A stretch of 34,401 nt of DNA, from NCBI GenBank assembly GCA_007695015.1, contig REEN01000064.1:65087-99487 (forward strand). Direction: 5' to 3'. The stretch is from Marinilabiliales bacterium. GTDB taxonomy: Bacteria > Bacteroidota > Bacteroidia > Bacteroidales > PUMT01. The position numbers were made by a program, and so were the translations under genes. Under the pieces are notes generated by a model. It had not been told where the DNA came from, searched no databases, and saw only the letters and a program-made list of their open reading frames with translations. Positions 23,317-32,521 of this stretch are shown here, piece after piece. Each line of letters opens with the position of its first letter. Position 1 is the stretch's first letter.

Positions 23317-24615
23317 TCAGTCAACAACACCGGCCAAAGTCAGGTGTTCTGGAAGACTGAACAGATAAAGACATGTCTGGTGCCCGGGCTTGATAATATG
23401 GGCGTCGTTATAAGGTGCATCAATATCGTAATCATTATCATTGATTATTGCGATGGTCCTTTCATCTATGATGGTAATCCCCTCCGGCTTATCAAGTTCA
23501 GGGTCATAACCGGCAGCTATCATGTCGAAGAGGTGGGTTTTAGCAACCACCCTGATACCGTGCTGCATTGCTCCCTGTGCATCATTTAGCTGCTCCGGGG
23601 TATAACCTCCATAATCTTCACCTTTCAAAGGAGTGGCCTTGCTTATGTCAATTCTGTAAACATCCATAAACTGTGAATTCCCACGGGTGGCATGCTCAAT
23701 AACCAGGAATTCTGTATCATTTATTGCCACCATATCGGCGACTTTCCAGTCCCTTACCTTTACATTATCGCTGGCATCGGCATGCTCATATAAAAACATC
23801 CTGGTCCGGCCAGTACCCGGATCAAGTTCAAGCATCCGCACCAGTCTTGATTCTTCACTCACCTCAGGCCCCGGGAACCACATGGGCGACTGCAGTATTG
23901 CATACACAAGTCCTGACGGAGTTATGGCAACACTCTCAAATCCGCGGTTGGGCCTCCGGTACTTAAATACGGTATCAATTGTCCTGTAATATTCATTTAC
24001 AGGCTCAGGCCCCCAGATGGCACGTGTGATCCCTGTACGGGCATCAACATTCCAAATAGAAGTTCTGTATTCGTCTGCTATCCAGAAATCATTATCATGC
24101 CCTATGGCAATACCTTCTGCGTCAATACCCCAGGTGTCTTCACCGGCAGGAGTTGCTTCAAGGTCCTTCCAGGCTATTTCACGGTTCATGTCAAGGCTGC
24201 CCGGAAAGGGAAGCCCTGTAACGGTCTCTCCGTCTGGTTTTCTAAGCGGCATTTCATCAATTATAAAGAACCTGTCACTCTCCAACCTTGCCCTGAATAT
24301 TTTTGGGGCGTATCCAGGAAACGGGAAAATCTTCACATTCTCTCCATCCGCTAATGGATGAGCTGTAGCAACCAGATTGGGGCCCCTGTCGTTTACCAGA
24401 TAAAACTCCAGGTCAGTGCCGGGAATATATGCAAGCCCGGAGATCCCGCCCTCAAATATCTCCATCTCATTGAAAACGCCTATCAGTGGAGGGTTATCAA
24501 GACAGAAGACCTGCATCCTGACAGGAGGAGTGCCGGCTGGGCCGGCATTCCTTGATCCGCAGGACTTTAAACTGACTGCAGTACAAATTATAGCTATGAT
24601 CAATAATCTTTTCAT
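23317..24615 (-). CDS. Lipoprotein with esterase-like/phytase-like domain
   Basis: A 432-residue lipoprotein. The signal peptide ends in a lipobox with Cys19 (LKSC). The mature part resembles the esterase-like activity of phytase domain: GISGLAYIPG near the N-terminus, the paired strands DAEGIAIGHDNDFWIADEY and GFESVAITPSG, and DKPEGITIIDERTIAIINDNDYD near the end. The repeated strand-turn pattern suggests a beta propeller. Family members are linked to phosphoester hydrolysis, but substrate and activity are not proven. It is the last gene of the receptor unit, 17 nt after the beta-helix lipoprotein, with a terminator following. Confidence 0.8.
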   Translation of the reverse strand: MKRLLIIAIICTAVSLKSCGSRNAGPAGTPPVRMQVFCLDNPPLIGVFNEMEIFEGGISGLAYIPGTDLEFYLVNDRGPNLVATAHPLADGENVKIFPFPGYAPKIFRARLESDRFFIIDEMPLRKPDGETVTGLPFPGSLDMNREIAWKDLEATPAGEDTWGIDAEGIAIGHDNDFWIADEYRTSIWNVDARTGITRAIWGPEPVNEYYRTIDTVFKYRRPNRGFESVAITPSGLVYAILQSPMWFPGPEVSEESRLVRMLELDPGTGRTRMFLYEHADASDNVKVRDWKVADMVAINDTEFLVIEHATRGNSQFMDVYRIDISKATPLKGEDYGGYTPEQLNDAQGAMQHGIRVVAKTHLFDMIAAGYDPELDKPEGITIIDERTIAIINDNDYDIDAPYNDAHIIKPGHQTCLYLFSLPEHLTLAGVVD

Positions 24616-24632
24616 ACTCCCGGGAAATTTAA

Positions 24633-26048
24633 TCAGGGCGCATAATAATCACGTACATTATGCCGGTTGCCTGCACCGTTGCTAAATCCACCAAGCGGGT
24701 AGCAACCAATATCTGCGCTCGGCGGAGGGACTGGATATGAAAGAGCTTTCGGCCCAACTTCTGTTATTGATGCAGTCGGGGTAAAGGCATCAGCGCTGCC
24801 GGCGCCCACAAGCGGTGACCCTTCCTGGAGCCTGAAATCCTGGTCTCCCACAAAATTCAGGTTGAGCGGCATTATCGACGAATTTTCATGAACATTCCGG
24901 TAATCAGCCTGATCAAACTGATCAGCAACATAATTCACAAACATCGGATCTATATTTTCAAGATTGTCGTTAACGATGTGCTCCCAGGGAAAATCGCCCC
25001 CGATAGTTCCGTTGGCAGGATAAAAGTTATCAAGGAGCGGACCTTCATTATCATCGAAAACTCCATGTCCGTAATAATGGGTATGTCCGATGAAGGTTTT
25101 GGTATAATCGGCGCTATTTACTACCCGCATACCATAACGGCAGTTGATTACCGCATTATTGTACCAGTAACCTCCGGCACCACTTTCAACATTCATCGAT
25201 CCTCCGCGACCCGGAGCCACCCTGCGGTAACCCCCGCCTACAATAGTATTGTTATATACATCGATTATGCTCTGGGTAGGCAGTCCTCCCCCTGAGCCTG
25301 TTTTGGGACCGTTTGTGGCCTGACCAATTATCATATTGTAGGCAAAAACCCCAACCGTTCCGCTTTTGGCGTTGAGGGCCTCACCTTCAACTTCACCGTT
25401 GCCCTCAAACGTGTTCCTCAGGATTGCTATCTTGCCGCCTTCCGGCCTGATAGCATCATCGAGAAAATAACGAAACCAGCTATCCTCAATAATCAGGCGG
25501 GTATCTTCATCCTCGGTGTAGAACCCGTAAATGGTTTCCCCTTCATCAAAGACAGACGAAACCCCTCTCATGCGGCCACCGAAATATTCCATATGTGTCC
25601 ACTTAATAACTATATCCCTGGCACCCACAAGACCAATGAATCCGCCGATATAACCCTGGTTCCAGTTTTCTTTCTTCCTGTTCTCGGATATGGTTGTTAT
25701 CCAGTTGGGGTTCTGTTCAGTGCCCAGCGAATAGAAGCTGCCATAAATAATAAAAGAAAAGGCCTCATTACCATCTTCCCCTTTGGCACGGGATTCTATC
25801 CTTGAGCCTGCTTCCATAACAATCTCCATATCTTCAGGAACAATCAGATCTCCGGTAAGGTAGTAAGTCCTGCCGGACTTCAGCGTGCCGAACATCTCAC
25901 CCGACAGCTCATTAGTTTCATCTGTTATTTCAACAGGCCCGGTCACTCCGTTCGGATCTCCGTTTTCGGGTTCATCATCTTCTTTGTCGCAGGCTGCAAT
26001 AACTGCAACAATCGCAAGAATAAAAATGCTTATTTTCCAAATTTTCAT
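24633..26048 (-). CDS. Parallel beta-helix surface lipoprotein
   Basis: A 471-residue lipoprotein. The signal peptide ends with lipobox Cys20 (IAAC), then a linker rich in D, E, P and G tethers the domain. The mature part carries short repeated strands with Asn-rich turns (for example AILRNTFEGNGE, IDVYNNTIVGGG and WYNNAVINC) typical of right-handed parallel beta-helix proteins. No polysaccharide-lyase catalytic motif stands out. It sits 44 nt after the receptor gene and probably forms its outer-membrane partner, in the place where SusD-like proteins usually sit, although it is not SusD-like. Confidence 0.75.
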   Translation of the reverse strand: MKIWKISIFILAIVAVIAACDKEDDEPENGDPNGVTGPVEITDETNELSGEMFGTLKSGRTYYLTGDLIVPEDMEIVMEAGSRIESRAKGEDGNEAFSFIIYGSFYSLGTEQNPNWITTISENRKKENWNQGYIGGFIGLVGARDIVIKWTHMEYFGGRMRGVSSVFDEGETIYGFYTEDEDTRLIIEDSWFRYFLDDAIRPEGGKIAILRNTFEGNGEVEGEALNAKSGTVGVFAYNMIIGQATNGPKTGSGGGLPTQSIIDVYNNTIVGGGYRRVAPGRGGSMNVESGAGGYWYNNAVINCRYGMRVVNSADYTKTFIGHTHYYGHGVFDDNEGPLLDNFYPANGTIGGDFPWEHIVNDNLENIDPMFVNYVADQFDQADYRNVHENSSIMPLNLNFVGDQDFRLQEGSPLVGAGSADAFTPTASITEVGPKALSYPVPPPSADIGCYPLGGFSNGAGNRHNVRDYYAP

Positions 26049-26092
26049 AATAATTGATTTTAAATTATAAATAGTTATGATGATTATTATTG

Positions 26093-28891
26093 TCAGTTGA
26101 TACTGTATCTTAACCCCAAAAGCACGGTGCGGTGGAAAAGGTCGCTTCTTGAGAGCACGCGGTGCGAATCGGGTTGCAGGTGTGGTTCTGCTGCAAATGC
26201 AGCTTCATTTGATGCAGGTATCTCCAGCTCAAAAGGAGTGTTAAGGATATTGTTGACCTTAAGATAGGCAATCAAACCCGGGATAATTCGCTGATCAAAC
26301 GAGAAATCAAGCTGGGTGATGGCGCGTTGCCACTGATCATTGTCCTTGTATGCTGAGATATACGCGATCCTCCTGCCGGTATATACTGCCGCAATCTGGG
26401 CATCGGTTCCTGTCGTCTGGTTCTTGTACAGGACAGACAGGTTGCCCAGATGAGCAGACTGTCCCTGAAGAGGCCTGGTCTGGGGCTCAATCCGGCTTGC
26501 CAGGCTACCGTTAACATCCCGGTAATTGACAATCTTATCAGAGGTTATCCGGGAATTTGTAAAGGTGTAGTTACTCCTTATGCCAAAACGGTTAAAGTAC
26601 TTTATAAAATCGATCTCAACTCCCATATTGGTTGCGGTGCCAAAATTCTGAGGTGTAAGAAAAAGCCGGTTGGCAAGATCCTCCCGTCTGACCACGGCAG
26701 TCTCTATAGGGTTTTCGATCTGCTTGGCAAACAGACCAACCATAAACTGATCAAGGGGATTTGGAAAATACTCGTACCGGAAATCCAGATTCCTCGCGTA
26801 AGCATGTTTCAGATCAGGATTTCCGGCCTCCCTGAACTGATCCTCTTCATAGAAATTGTATGGTATGATCTCAAAATAACCCTGCCGGCTGATAGATTCA
26901 TAGTACGAAGTCCTGATATTCTGGGACGCATCAAGTTCATACTTAAGATGCAGATGTGGCAGCAATTCGGTATATTCGGTTGTACCAGTAGAACCGACAA
27001 CACCTCCCGGTGCCTTTGTATCCCAATTCATTTCAGTCATTTCAAGGCGCATCCCGGTCATAACATTCAGTTTATCGAGAAGCCTGAAATCTACCATCGC
27101 GTATCCCGCAAGTACATTTTCAGATAGCTGATAATTCAGTGCATTCAAAGGTGACCCATTAATAGCCACCCTGAAAGTGTTTTCGGTTATATCACCCTGG
27201 TATAGCTGGTATGTGGGAGAGGTACCAAGCCTGTATCGGTCAAAATAATTCTCTCTCTCTTTATTCCTGAACATCCCACCGGTCTTGAAGGCAAAAGTTC
27301 GTCCGAACAAATCTGCATTATAAAGAATGTTCAGGTATGCAGCCAGATCGCGGTCAGAATTACCCATCCAGCGCCTGAAGAAACCGCGGTGGTTTGTATT
27401 GTCGTAAACCCAGTCGCCCTGTCTGAAAGTGCCGTCAGGTTGCAATCTTCTCTCAGATATGACCATAAACTCGGCCATGTCGGGATCCTCATATGTTGCC
27501 CTGGAATAAACAGCTGACCAGTCGACAGACAGTTGGTCTGTTATCCTGTGGGTCCCATGCAGGTTGTTTGTATTTATATTACTGATCCTTTGCCGCGTCC
27601 TAATCCATTTTTCAATTCTGCCGGTTCCGGGGCCTGAACGTGCAAGCTGCAAGGCTGTATCGACCATGACCCTTGTCTCTTCCTCGGCCAGTCTCATCAG
27701 TGAAGAATAGAAGCTGATGTAGTTGTCCTGATCAAGGCGGTAATCAAGTTTTGCATGTGCACCTGACCTGGTTTGCCGTGTTGATCTGTCAGCCGTAATG
27801 GCATTGTCAAGGACGGGCAAATTGGTTTCCCGGTCGGTTGAAAAATGGAAGAAATCACTTTCTGAGCCCCTGACTGTATTCTGGTGAGAAAAAGCGGCTA
27901 AAACCCCAAGTTGACTGCTGCTGCCAAATCGCCTGCCGGCAGATAACCCGTACACATGGTTCAATGGCATTGATGAATGAACCGTATGATTTGCGCTTTC
28001 GATGGGAAAATCTCCCTCCGTGCTCTGATAATCATCTCCATTATTCATGCGGGGTGATTTCTTGCTCACACTGCTCTTGTCGAATGATGCAAAATCCCTT
28101 TCAAGAAACAGGCTGTTCAATCCGCTACCCAGGTTTAAACTGAGCATCGGCGTTTCAGGTGCATCCTTGAGTTTCATATCAACCACCCCTCCAATTGCAT
28201 CGGCCTCCATATCCGGAGTCAGCGATTTCGTAACTTCAAGCCGCTCCAGCAAGTCGGCAGGAAATATGTCAAGGGGAACATATCGATTATTGTTATCCGG
28301 GCTGGGTATTTTTATACCATTCACCAGCGTGTAGTTATACCTTTTGTCCATGCCGCGGACAATAGTATGCTGACCGTCACCGGTGGGGCTTCTTTCAAGG
28401 GCTACCCCTGATATGCGCTGTGCAACATTTGCAACTGTGATATCAGGTGAGAGCTCTATGGTACTCTGTGCTATTACATTCTTGACATTCGGGGCCAATC
28501 TTTCAGTGGCCCTTGCGCTTGTCTCAGTTCCGGCAATCCTTGTCCCGATAATAGATACACCAGCAATATCAAGGCTTGATATCTCAAGTTCGAAATCAAC
28601 TCTCAGGTTGTTTTCAATAACTACCTCGATTGTCTGGGTTTCATATGATATAAAGGAGACCCGGACTGAATAATTACCTGCAGGTACGCCTCTTACCCTG
28701 TAACTGCCGTCAAGTCCGGCGATAGCATGAAGGTTGGTACCTTCAACAACTACTGTGGCACCAGTTAAAAGATCACCATTTCCTCTTTCAGAAACGGTAC
28801 CGGAAAGAATATAACCCTGTGAACTGACATCAAATGAAGAAAATCCGAGAATACAAACCAGGAAAAGAACAGACTTTTTAAAAAACACCAT
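26093..28891 (-). CDS. TonB-dependent outer-membrane receptor
   Basis: A 932-residue receptor. The signal peptide (ending near VSSQG) is followed by a carboxypeptidase-D-like regulatory domain (about 28-110), a plug domain with SPDITVANVAQRISGVALER and a VRGMDKRYNYTLVNGIKI segment, and a long beta barrel ending in LGLRYSIN. The plug features are those of the large receptor group that imports complex organic ligands; the ligand cannot be read. TTG codons precede the ATG at 28891, which gives a normal signal peptide. No SusD gene is next to it. A TAnnTTTG element lies about 40 nt upstream, and the gene leads a three-gene unit. Confidence 0.93.
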   Translation of the reverse strand: MVFFKKSVLFLVCILGFSSFDVSSQGYILSGTVSERGNGDLLTGATVVVEGTNLHAIAGLDGSYRVRGVPAGNYSVRVSFISYETQTIEVVIENNLRVDFELEISSLDIAGVSIIGTRIAGTETSARATERLAPNVKNVIAQSTIELSPDITVANVAQRISGVALERSPTGDGQHTIVRGMDKRYNYTLVNGIKIPSPDNNNRYVPLDIFPADLLERLEVTKSLTPDMEADAIGGVVDMKLKDAPETPMLSLNLGSGLNSLFLERDFASFDKSSVSKKSPRMNNGDDYQSTEGDFPIESANHTVHSSMPLNHVYGLSAGRRFGSSSQLGVLAAFSHQNTVRGSESDFFHFSTDRETNLPVLDNAITADRSTRQTRSGAHAKLDYRLDQDNYISFYSSLMRLAEEETRVMVDTALQLARSGPGTGRIEKWIRTRQRISNINTNNLHGTHRITDQLSVDWSAVYSRATYEDPDMAEFMVISERRLQPDGTFRQGDWVYDNTNHRGFFRRWMGNSDRDLAAYLNILYNADLFGRTFAFKTGGMFRNKERENYFDRYRLGTSPTYQLYQGDITENTFRVAINGSPLNALNYQLSENVLAGYAMVDFRLLDKLNVMTGMRLEMTEMNWDTKAPGGVVGSTGTTEYTELLPHLHLKYELDASQNIRTSYYESISRQGYFEIIPYNFYEEDQFREAGNPDLKHAYARNLDFRYEYFPNPLDQFMVGLFAKQIENPIETAVVRREDLANRLFLTPQNFGTATNMGVEIDFIKYFNRFGIRSNYTFTNSRITSDKIVNYRDVNGSLASRIEPQTRPLQGQSAHLGNLSVLYKNQTTGTDAQIAAVYTGRRIAYISAYKDNDQWQRAITQLDFSFDQRIIPGLIAYLKVNNILNTPFELEIPASNEAAFAAEPHLQPDSHRVLSRSDLFHRTVLLGLRYSIN

Positions 28892-28931
28892 CAACAAGCA
28901 GTTTTACATTCAGCAGTTAAAAATCTTTCTG

Positions 28932-28939
28932 CAAAACTA
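28932..28939 (-). promoter_or_regulatory. -7 promoter element for the TonB-receptor unit
   Basis: Minus-strand TAGTTTTG matches TAnnTTTG, 40 nt before the receptor ATG. The -33 region has no clear TTTG, so an activator may be needed. Confidence 0.5.
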
Positions 28940-29052
28940 CTTAGGGTAGGTTAAGAGGATGTTAGCTAAACATTAATAATTGTTTAAACCTGGCCTGTCT
29001 CACCTGAACACCACTATTTTCGGGCAATATGATGCCAGACAGTCTCTTTTTC

Positions 29053-29946
29053 CTACAGGTTGTCAACCAGCATCCGGAGTCCCCTCAGGTTGCGCTCAAG
29101 CACCTTTTCAATATCCTCACCCTCGGTATGCCCAAGTATGCCGACAGTGCCATTAAAACCTGAACGGGCCAGCACTTCCATCATTTCTGCTTCATGGTCG
29201 CCGCTTCCGATATCAAGGATCTTCGGGCCGTCCCTACTCATACCATTAAGATTGACCGTGTAAAGATACGGCAGCATAACATCAAGCATCCCGGAAAAAT
29301 CATCAATATGGTGATGGGCATGGTGGAAGTTGTACACTATGCCGATACTGTCCCTTCCGGTTTGTTCTATTATCCGCACCTGGTTTTCAGGCTCCCCGAA
29401 CCAGTCCATGTGATTATACAGCGCAACCCTGCAGCCATAGCCCCTGACCCGGTCGTGCACCTTCAGAACCGCCCGGGCAGCACGCGCGACTTTCTCTTCG
29501 TCTTCCAGTCCGTCAAAATAATCACTCCTGAAACTAACCCAGAAGTCGGTTTCAGCACCACTGTCCCTTACCGCATCGAATATGCGTTCCTGGTGCGGTA
29601 AAAACCCGTTTTCCACTTCATGGTCAATCCAGAACCATACTGCCGTCAGCTCAATGCCATAATTCCCAAGGGTCTCTATCTCTGCCGGCAGGGTTTCAAT
29701 ATGCTCCATCCGCCAGTCCCACGCCATCTTCTCAAAACCCAGTCGCTTAAGCATTTCAGCCCTTTCAACGGATGTTCTCTCAAGTGCGTCAAATGGAACT
29801 ATGCACCATGCAACAAGGTTATCCATGGCAAATATATCGGCTTCCTGGCCTTCGTCTCCGGAATAGCTGCATGAAACCACCGGGAAGCACAGTAAAAGAA
29901 GCAGGTATCTCATACCCTGGGTCCGAAATGATATTATTGGCTTCAT
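29053..29946 (-). CDS. Lipoprotein with xylose-isomerase-like TIM barrel
   Basis: A 297-residue protein with an N-terminal lipobox (Cys26 in VVSC) and a body resembling sugar phosphate isomerase/epimerase TIM barrels: KRLGFEKMAWDW, ALYNHMDWFGEPEN and GIVYNFHHAHHHIDDF mark successive strands, and the latter two carry possible metal ligands. Where many homologues have a metal-binding His late in the barrel, this one reads VNLNG, so catalysis is uncertain. The protein should be membrane-anchored outside the cytoplasm, where sugar phosphates are not expected; it may act on free sugars or bind them. It is separated from the upstream TIM-barrel gene by a strong terminator. Confidence 0.75.
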   Translation of the reverse strand: MKPIISFRTQGMRYLLLLLCFPVVSCSYSGDEGQEADIFAMDNLVAWCIVPFDALERTSVERAEMLKRLGFEKMAWDWRMEHIETLPAEIETLGNYGIELTAVWFWIDHEVENGFLPHQERIFDAVRDSGAETDFWVSFRSDYFDGLEDEEKVARAARAVLKVHDRVRGYGCRVALYNHMDWFGEPENQVRIIEQTGRDSIGIVYNFHHAHHHIDDFSGMLDVMLPYLYTVNLNGMSRDGPKILDIGSGDHEAEMMEVLARSGFNGTVGILGHTEGEDIEKVLERNLRGLRMLVDNL

Positions 29947-30039
29947 ATTCTAATTTTTAAAATTCAATTACCTGAATACTCCCGACCCGCTAAAGAACCC
30001 TGCATTCCGGGTTTAAAACTCACTTGTACCGTTAATTGT

Positions 30040-30073
30040 AAAAACCGGCTGTGAAATTAACTTTCACAGCCGG
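30040..30073 (-). terminator. Rho-independent terminator after the second TIM-barrel lipoprotein
   Basis: On the minus strand CCGGCTGTGAAA (30073..30062), a 5-nt loop and TTTCACAGCCGG (30056..30045) form a perfect 12-bp stem followed by five T. It lies 42 nt after the stop at 30116. Confidence 0.92.
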
Positions 30074-30115
30074 CTCTGACTGACCGCGGCCAGAAGCCGC
30101 CGGTGAAACATTGTA

Positions 30116-30988
30116 TTACCTGTAGTCTGCCTTTACATAGTCGGCGTTCAGCAGGTACTCAAGGCTGATCCTTACGCTCTCGATGGGCTCGTAGTTGTAC
30201 TGTTCAACCTCTACGACGTGGTATCTCATACCTGCAAGTTCGGCATTCTCATATGCAGGCCTGAAGTCCATTGTACCGCTTGCTCCTATCTCTTCCCTGT
30301 CTTTGACATGGAACATGAGCCAACGGCCGGGGTATCTCCTGAAATAATCAACGGGGTCCTTGCCGCCCTCAGCTATCCAGTAAAGGTCAAGCTGAAAGAA
30401 TACATATTCTGGATCGGTGTTCTCCAGCATATAATCCATTGCAACAACCCCCTCTACTTCTGAGAATTCAATCGCATGGTTGTGGAACCCGAACTTAACT
30501 CCCCTTTCGCTCGCCCTTCTGCCGATTTCGTTGAAATAGTCTACCCATTTCCGGAGATTCTCAAGGCTTTCAAAAGCTGAGCGGTCCATCGTGGGAGCTA
30601 TCATATAGGAAATTCCTCCCCTGACATGGGCCTCAATGGCCTGATCCCACCATTCCATTGCTTCATCCCATCCATCTTCCTGCGGAAGCGGACGGTATAC
30701 ATGGGTGCTGAGATGTTTCATTCCGTTGGCCTCGACAAGTGCACCAAAATCTTCAGGAGACATACGGTAAAACTGGCCATTCTGATATCCGGCCGATTCA
30801 ACAAAGCTGTATCCCATTTCGCCAAGCGCCTGGATAGTTCCTTCAGGATCTGCATTCATATCGCCCCGCACTGACCAGAGCTGTATCCCTATGAACTTCT
30901 CCTCGGCGGGAGCTTCGCACGAAACCATGCCTGCAGCCATAAAGCAGGCTATCAGAATAAATCCGAATAAATAAGTGATTCTTTTCAT
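30116..30988 (-). CDS. Lipoprotein sugar isomerase/epimerase-like TIM barrel
   Basis: A 290-residue lipoprotein. The signal peptide ends at Cys24 (MVSC) after an ATG at 30988; a longer frame to 31159 has no credible start. The mature part is a clear xylose-isomerase-like TIM barrel: GIQLWSVRGDM, FVESAGYQNG, FGFHNHAIEF, FFQLDLYWIAEGG, WLMFHVKDRE and YHVVEVEQYNY at the end, supplying plausible His, Asp and Glu metal ligands. Relatives are annotated as sugar phosphate isomerases or epimerases. It lies 163 nt after the GH130 gene on the same strand, suggesting a sugar-related role outside the cytoplasm. Confidence 0.82.
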   Translation of the reverse strand: MKRITYLFGFILIACFMAAGMVSCEAPAEEKFIGIQLWSVRGDMNADPEGTIQALGEMGYSFVESAGYQNGQFYRMSPEDFGALVEANGMKHLSTHVYRPLPQEDGWDEAMEWWDQAIEAHVRGGISYMIAPTMDRSAFESLENLRKWVDYFNEIGRRASERGVKFGFHNHAIEFSEVEGVVAMDYMLENTDPEYVFFQLDLYWIAEGGKDPVDYFRRYPGRWLMFHVKDREEIGASGTMDFRPAYENAELAGMRYHVVEVEQYNYEPIESVRISLEYLLNADYVKADYR

Positions 30989-31151
30989 AATACTGTTTTT
31001 TGTTTTTAAGATATTTAAGTTAGTAACTTCAGCAATGTTGCAACCTGTAAATTTATGAAAAAAACCGGTGTAAAGCCATTTACTTCTAACATTTTTTAAC
31101 CCTTCCACAGCATATCCGTGGTTCACCCGGGAACACAACCTGTATGCGCTT

Positions 31152-32330
31152 TTACACAACAGTCATATTGCGGTCAATTATCCCATTCAGTATTTCAACA
31201 TTTCCAGCCGAAGTCAGGCTGTCCTCCGGTGTATTTACCGCATAGTCAACCAGCCTGTCCACGGTGGTTTCAGCAACATGCATCCTGGTATCTGACGATC
31301 CGTAATATATCAGCACCCTTCCGCCATCCATCTCTACCCAGCCGTTCGAAAAGACAACGTTGGAAACATCCCCTACACGCTCTTCGTACTCCGGAGCAAG
31401 AAAATAGCCGGCAGGACGGTGCGTGACCTCCGACGGGTCATTCAGGCCGGTCATGAAAACATAGAGCACATAGCGTAACCCTGCAGCACACATCCGAACC
31501 CCGTGGGCCAGATGGAGCCATCCCTTGTCTGTCTTTATCGGTGCGGGGCCCTGTCCGTTCTTCGATTCTTTTATAGTATGGTAAACCCTCCCGTCAACTA
31601 TCTTCTCCTCATCTATCCCGGCGCTTTCCATCGATTCAGTCAGCGCCCAGCCTATGCCGCCTCCCGAGCCCGCTTCGATAAAGGAATCCTGTGGCCGGGT
31701 ATACAGGGCATATTTACCATCAATAAACTCCGGATGCAGAACGACATTCCGCTGCTGCGCCGAAGCTGTTTCCAGGTCAGGCAGACGCTCCCATTCCTTA
31801 AGATCCCTGGTGCGTGCAATACCGCAGGCAGCCAGCGCCGATGATGTGTCTGAGGCCGGCACCGAAGGGTCCTTTCTCTCGGCACAGAAAAGTCCGTAGA
31901 TCCAGCCGTCCTCATGCCGGGTAAGCCGCATATCGTAAACATTCGTCTCGTCAGGATGTGCCGGGGGCAGAACAACCGGCCTGTCCCAAAACCTGAATCC
32001 GTTTATCCCGTCACTGCTTTCAGCAACAGCAAAGAAGGATTTCCGGTCGTATCCCTCGACCCTTGCAACAAGCAGCACTTTACCCTCATGCCTGATCGCA
32101 CCGGCATTAAACACACTGTTTATCCCGAAGCGCTGTATCAGCAGGGGATTTCTCCCGGGGTCCAGGTCATATTTCCAGAATACGGGTATATGCCCGGCTG
32201 TCAGTACCGGGTACCTGTACCTGGTAAAAAGCCCGTTATACTCATCCAGAGGTTCATTTTTCCTTTCAACAAGTTCTCTGTACCTCTCATAAAGCTCCTT
32301 AAGCCTCGTTTCAAAACCTTTTTCCTGCAT
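31152..32330 (-). CDS. GH130 phosphorylase, probable 4-O-beta-mannosyl-glucose phosphorylase
   Basis: A 392-residue family GH130 enzyme. The whole length closely follows my memory of the Bacteroides fragilis 4-O-beta-D-mannosyl-D-glucose phosphorylase: [39 protein letters not shown], the general acid Asp133 in [31 protein letters not shown] and SGGGIGWAL. The reaction would turn Man-Glc plus phosphate into mannose 1-phosphate and glucose in the cytoplasm. There is no signal peptide, as expected. The upstream symporter would supply the disaccharide, an arrangement also known for Bacteroides mannan genes. No mannanase or epimerase gene is visible in the window. The 191-bp gap before it contains a tandem-repeat array. 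Confidence 0.92.
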   Translation of the reverse strand: MQEKGFETRLKELYERYRELVERKNEPLDEYNGLFTRYRYPVLTAGHIPVFWKYDLDPGRNPLLIQRFGINSVFNAGAIRHEGKVLLVARVEGYDRKSFFAVAESSDGINGFRFWDRPVVLPPAHPDETNVYDMRLTRHEDGWIYGLFCAERKDPSVPASDTSSALAACGIARTRDLKEWERLPDLETASAQQRNVVLHPEFIDGKYALYTRPQDSFIEAGSGGGIGWALTESMESAGIDEEKIVDGRVYHTIKESKNGQGPAPIKTDKGWLHLAHGVRMCAAGLRYVLYVFMTGLNDPSEVTHRPAGYFLAPEYEERVGDVSNVVFSNGWVEMDGGRVLIYYGSSDTRMHVAETTVDRLVDYAVNTPEDSLTSAGNVEILNGIIDRNMTVV

Positions 32331-32367
32331 ATCACGTAGTTTTATTATTATACGAACGGTTTACAGC

Positions 32368-32482
32368 CGGCCCCGGCATGCCATAACAGCCTGCCGCATC
32401 AACTCAAGGCAGCAGGTCGCACCAACTAATGACAGCCTGCCGCATCAACTCAAGGCAGCCGGCCGCATCAACTCCAATCCGG
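32368..32482. repeat. 23-bp tandem repeat array between symporter and GH130 genes
   Basis: Units of 23 bp in register: 32391-32413, 32414-32436, 32437-32459 and 32460-32482. The first and third are identical; the second and fourth match at 16 and 17 of 23 positions. A degenerate unit may precede them at 32368-32390 (13 of 23). The identical units contain CTGCC and GGCAG as a 5-bp inverted repeat, so each can fold into a small stem-loop on either strand. The unit length is not a multiple of three, so the array is not a coding repeat. It lies in the gap of a minus-strand gene pair, just before the GH130 start. Confidence 0.85.
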
Positions 32483-32521
32483 CAAACCACGGTATTTCAG
32501 GGCAGGGGGCAATGCAGCGCC

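Noticed and set aside
26450-27127. Plus-strand open frame of 225 codons opposite the TonB receptor
   Set aside because: It is antisense to a well-supported receptor and shows no family motif.
31080-31151. Possible terminator after the GH130 gene
   Set aside because: Only a 4-bp CCAC/GTGG stem was found and no T-run follows.
32368-32482. CRISPR array
   Set aside because: The 23-bp units are tandem with no unique spacers, and no cas genes are present.
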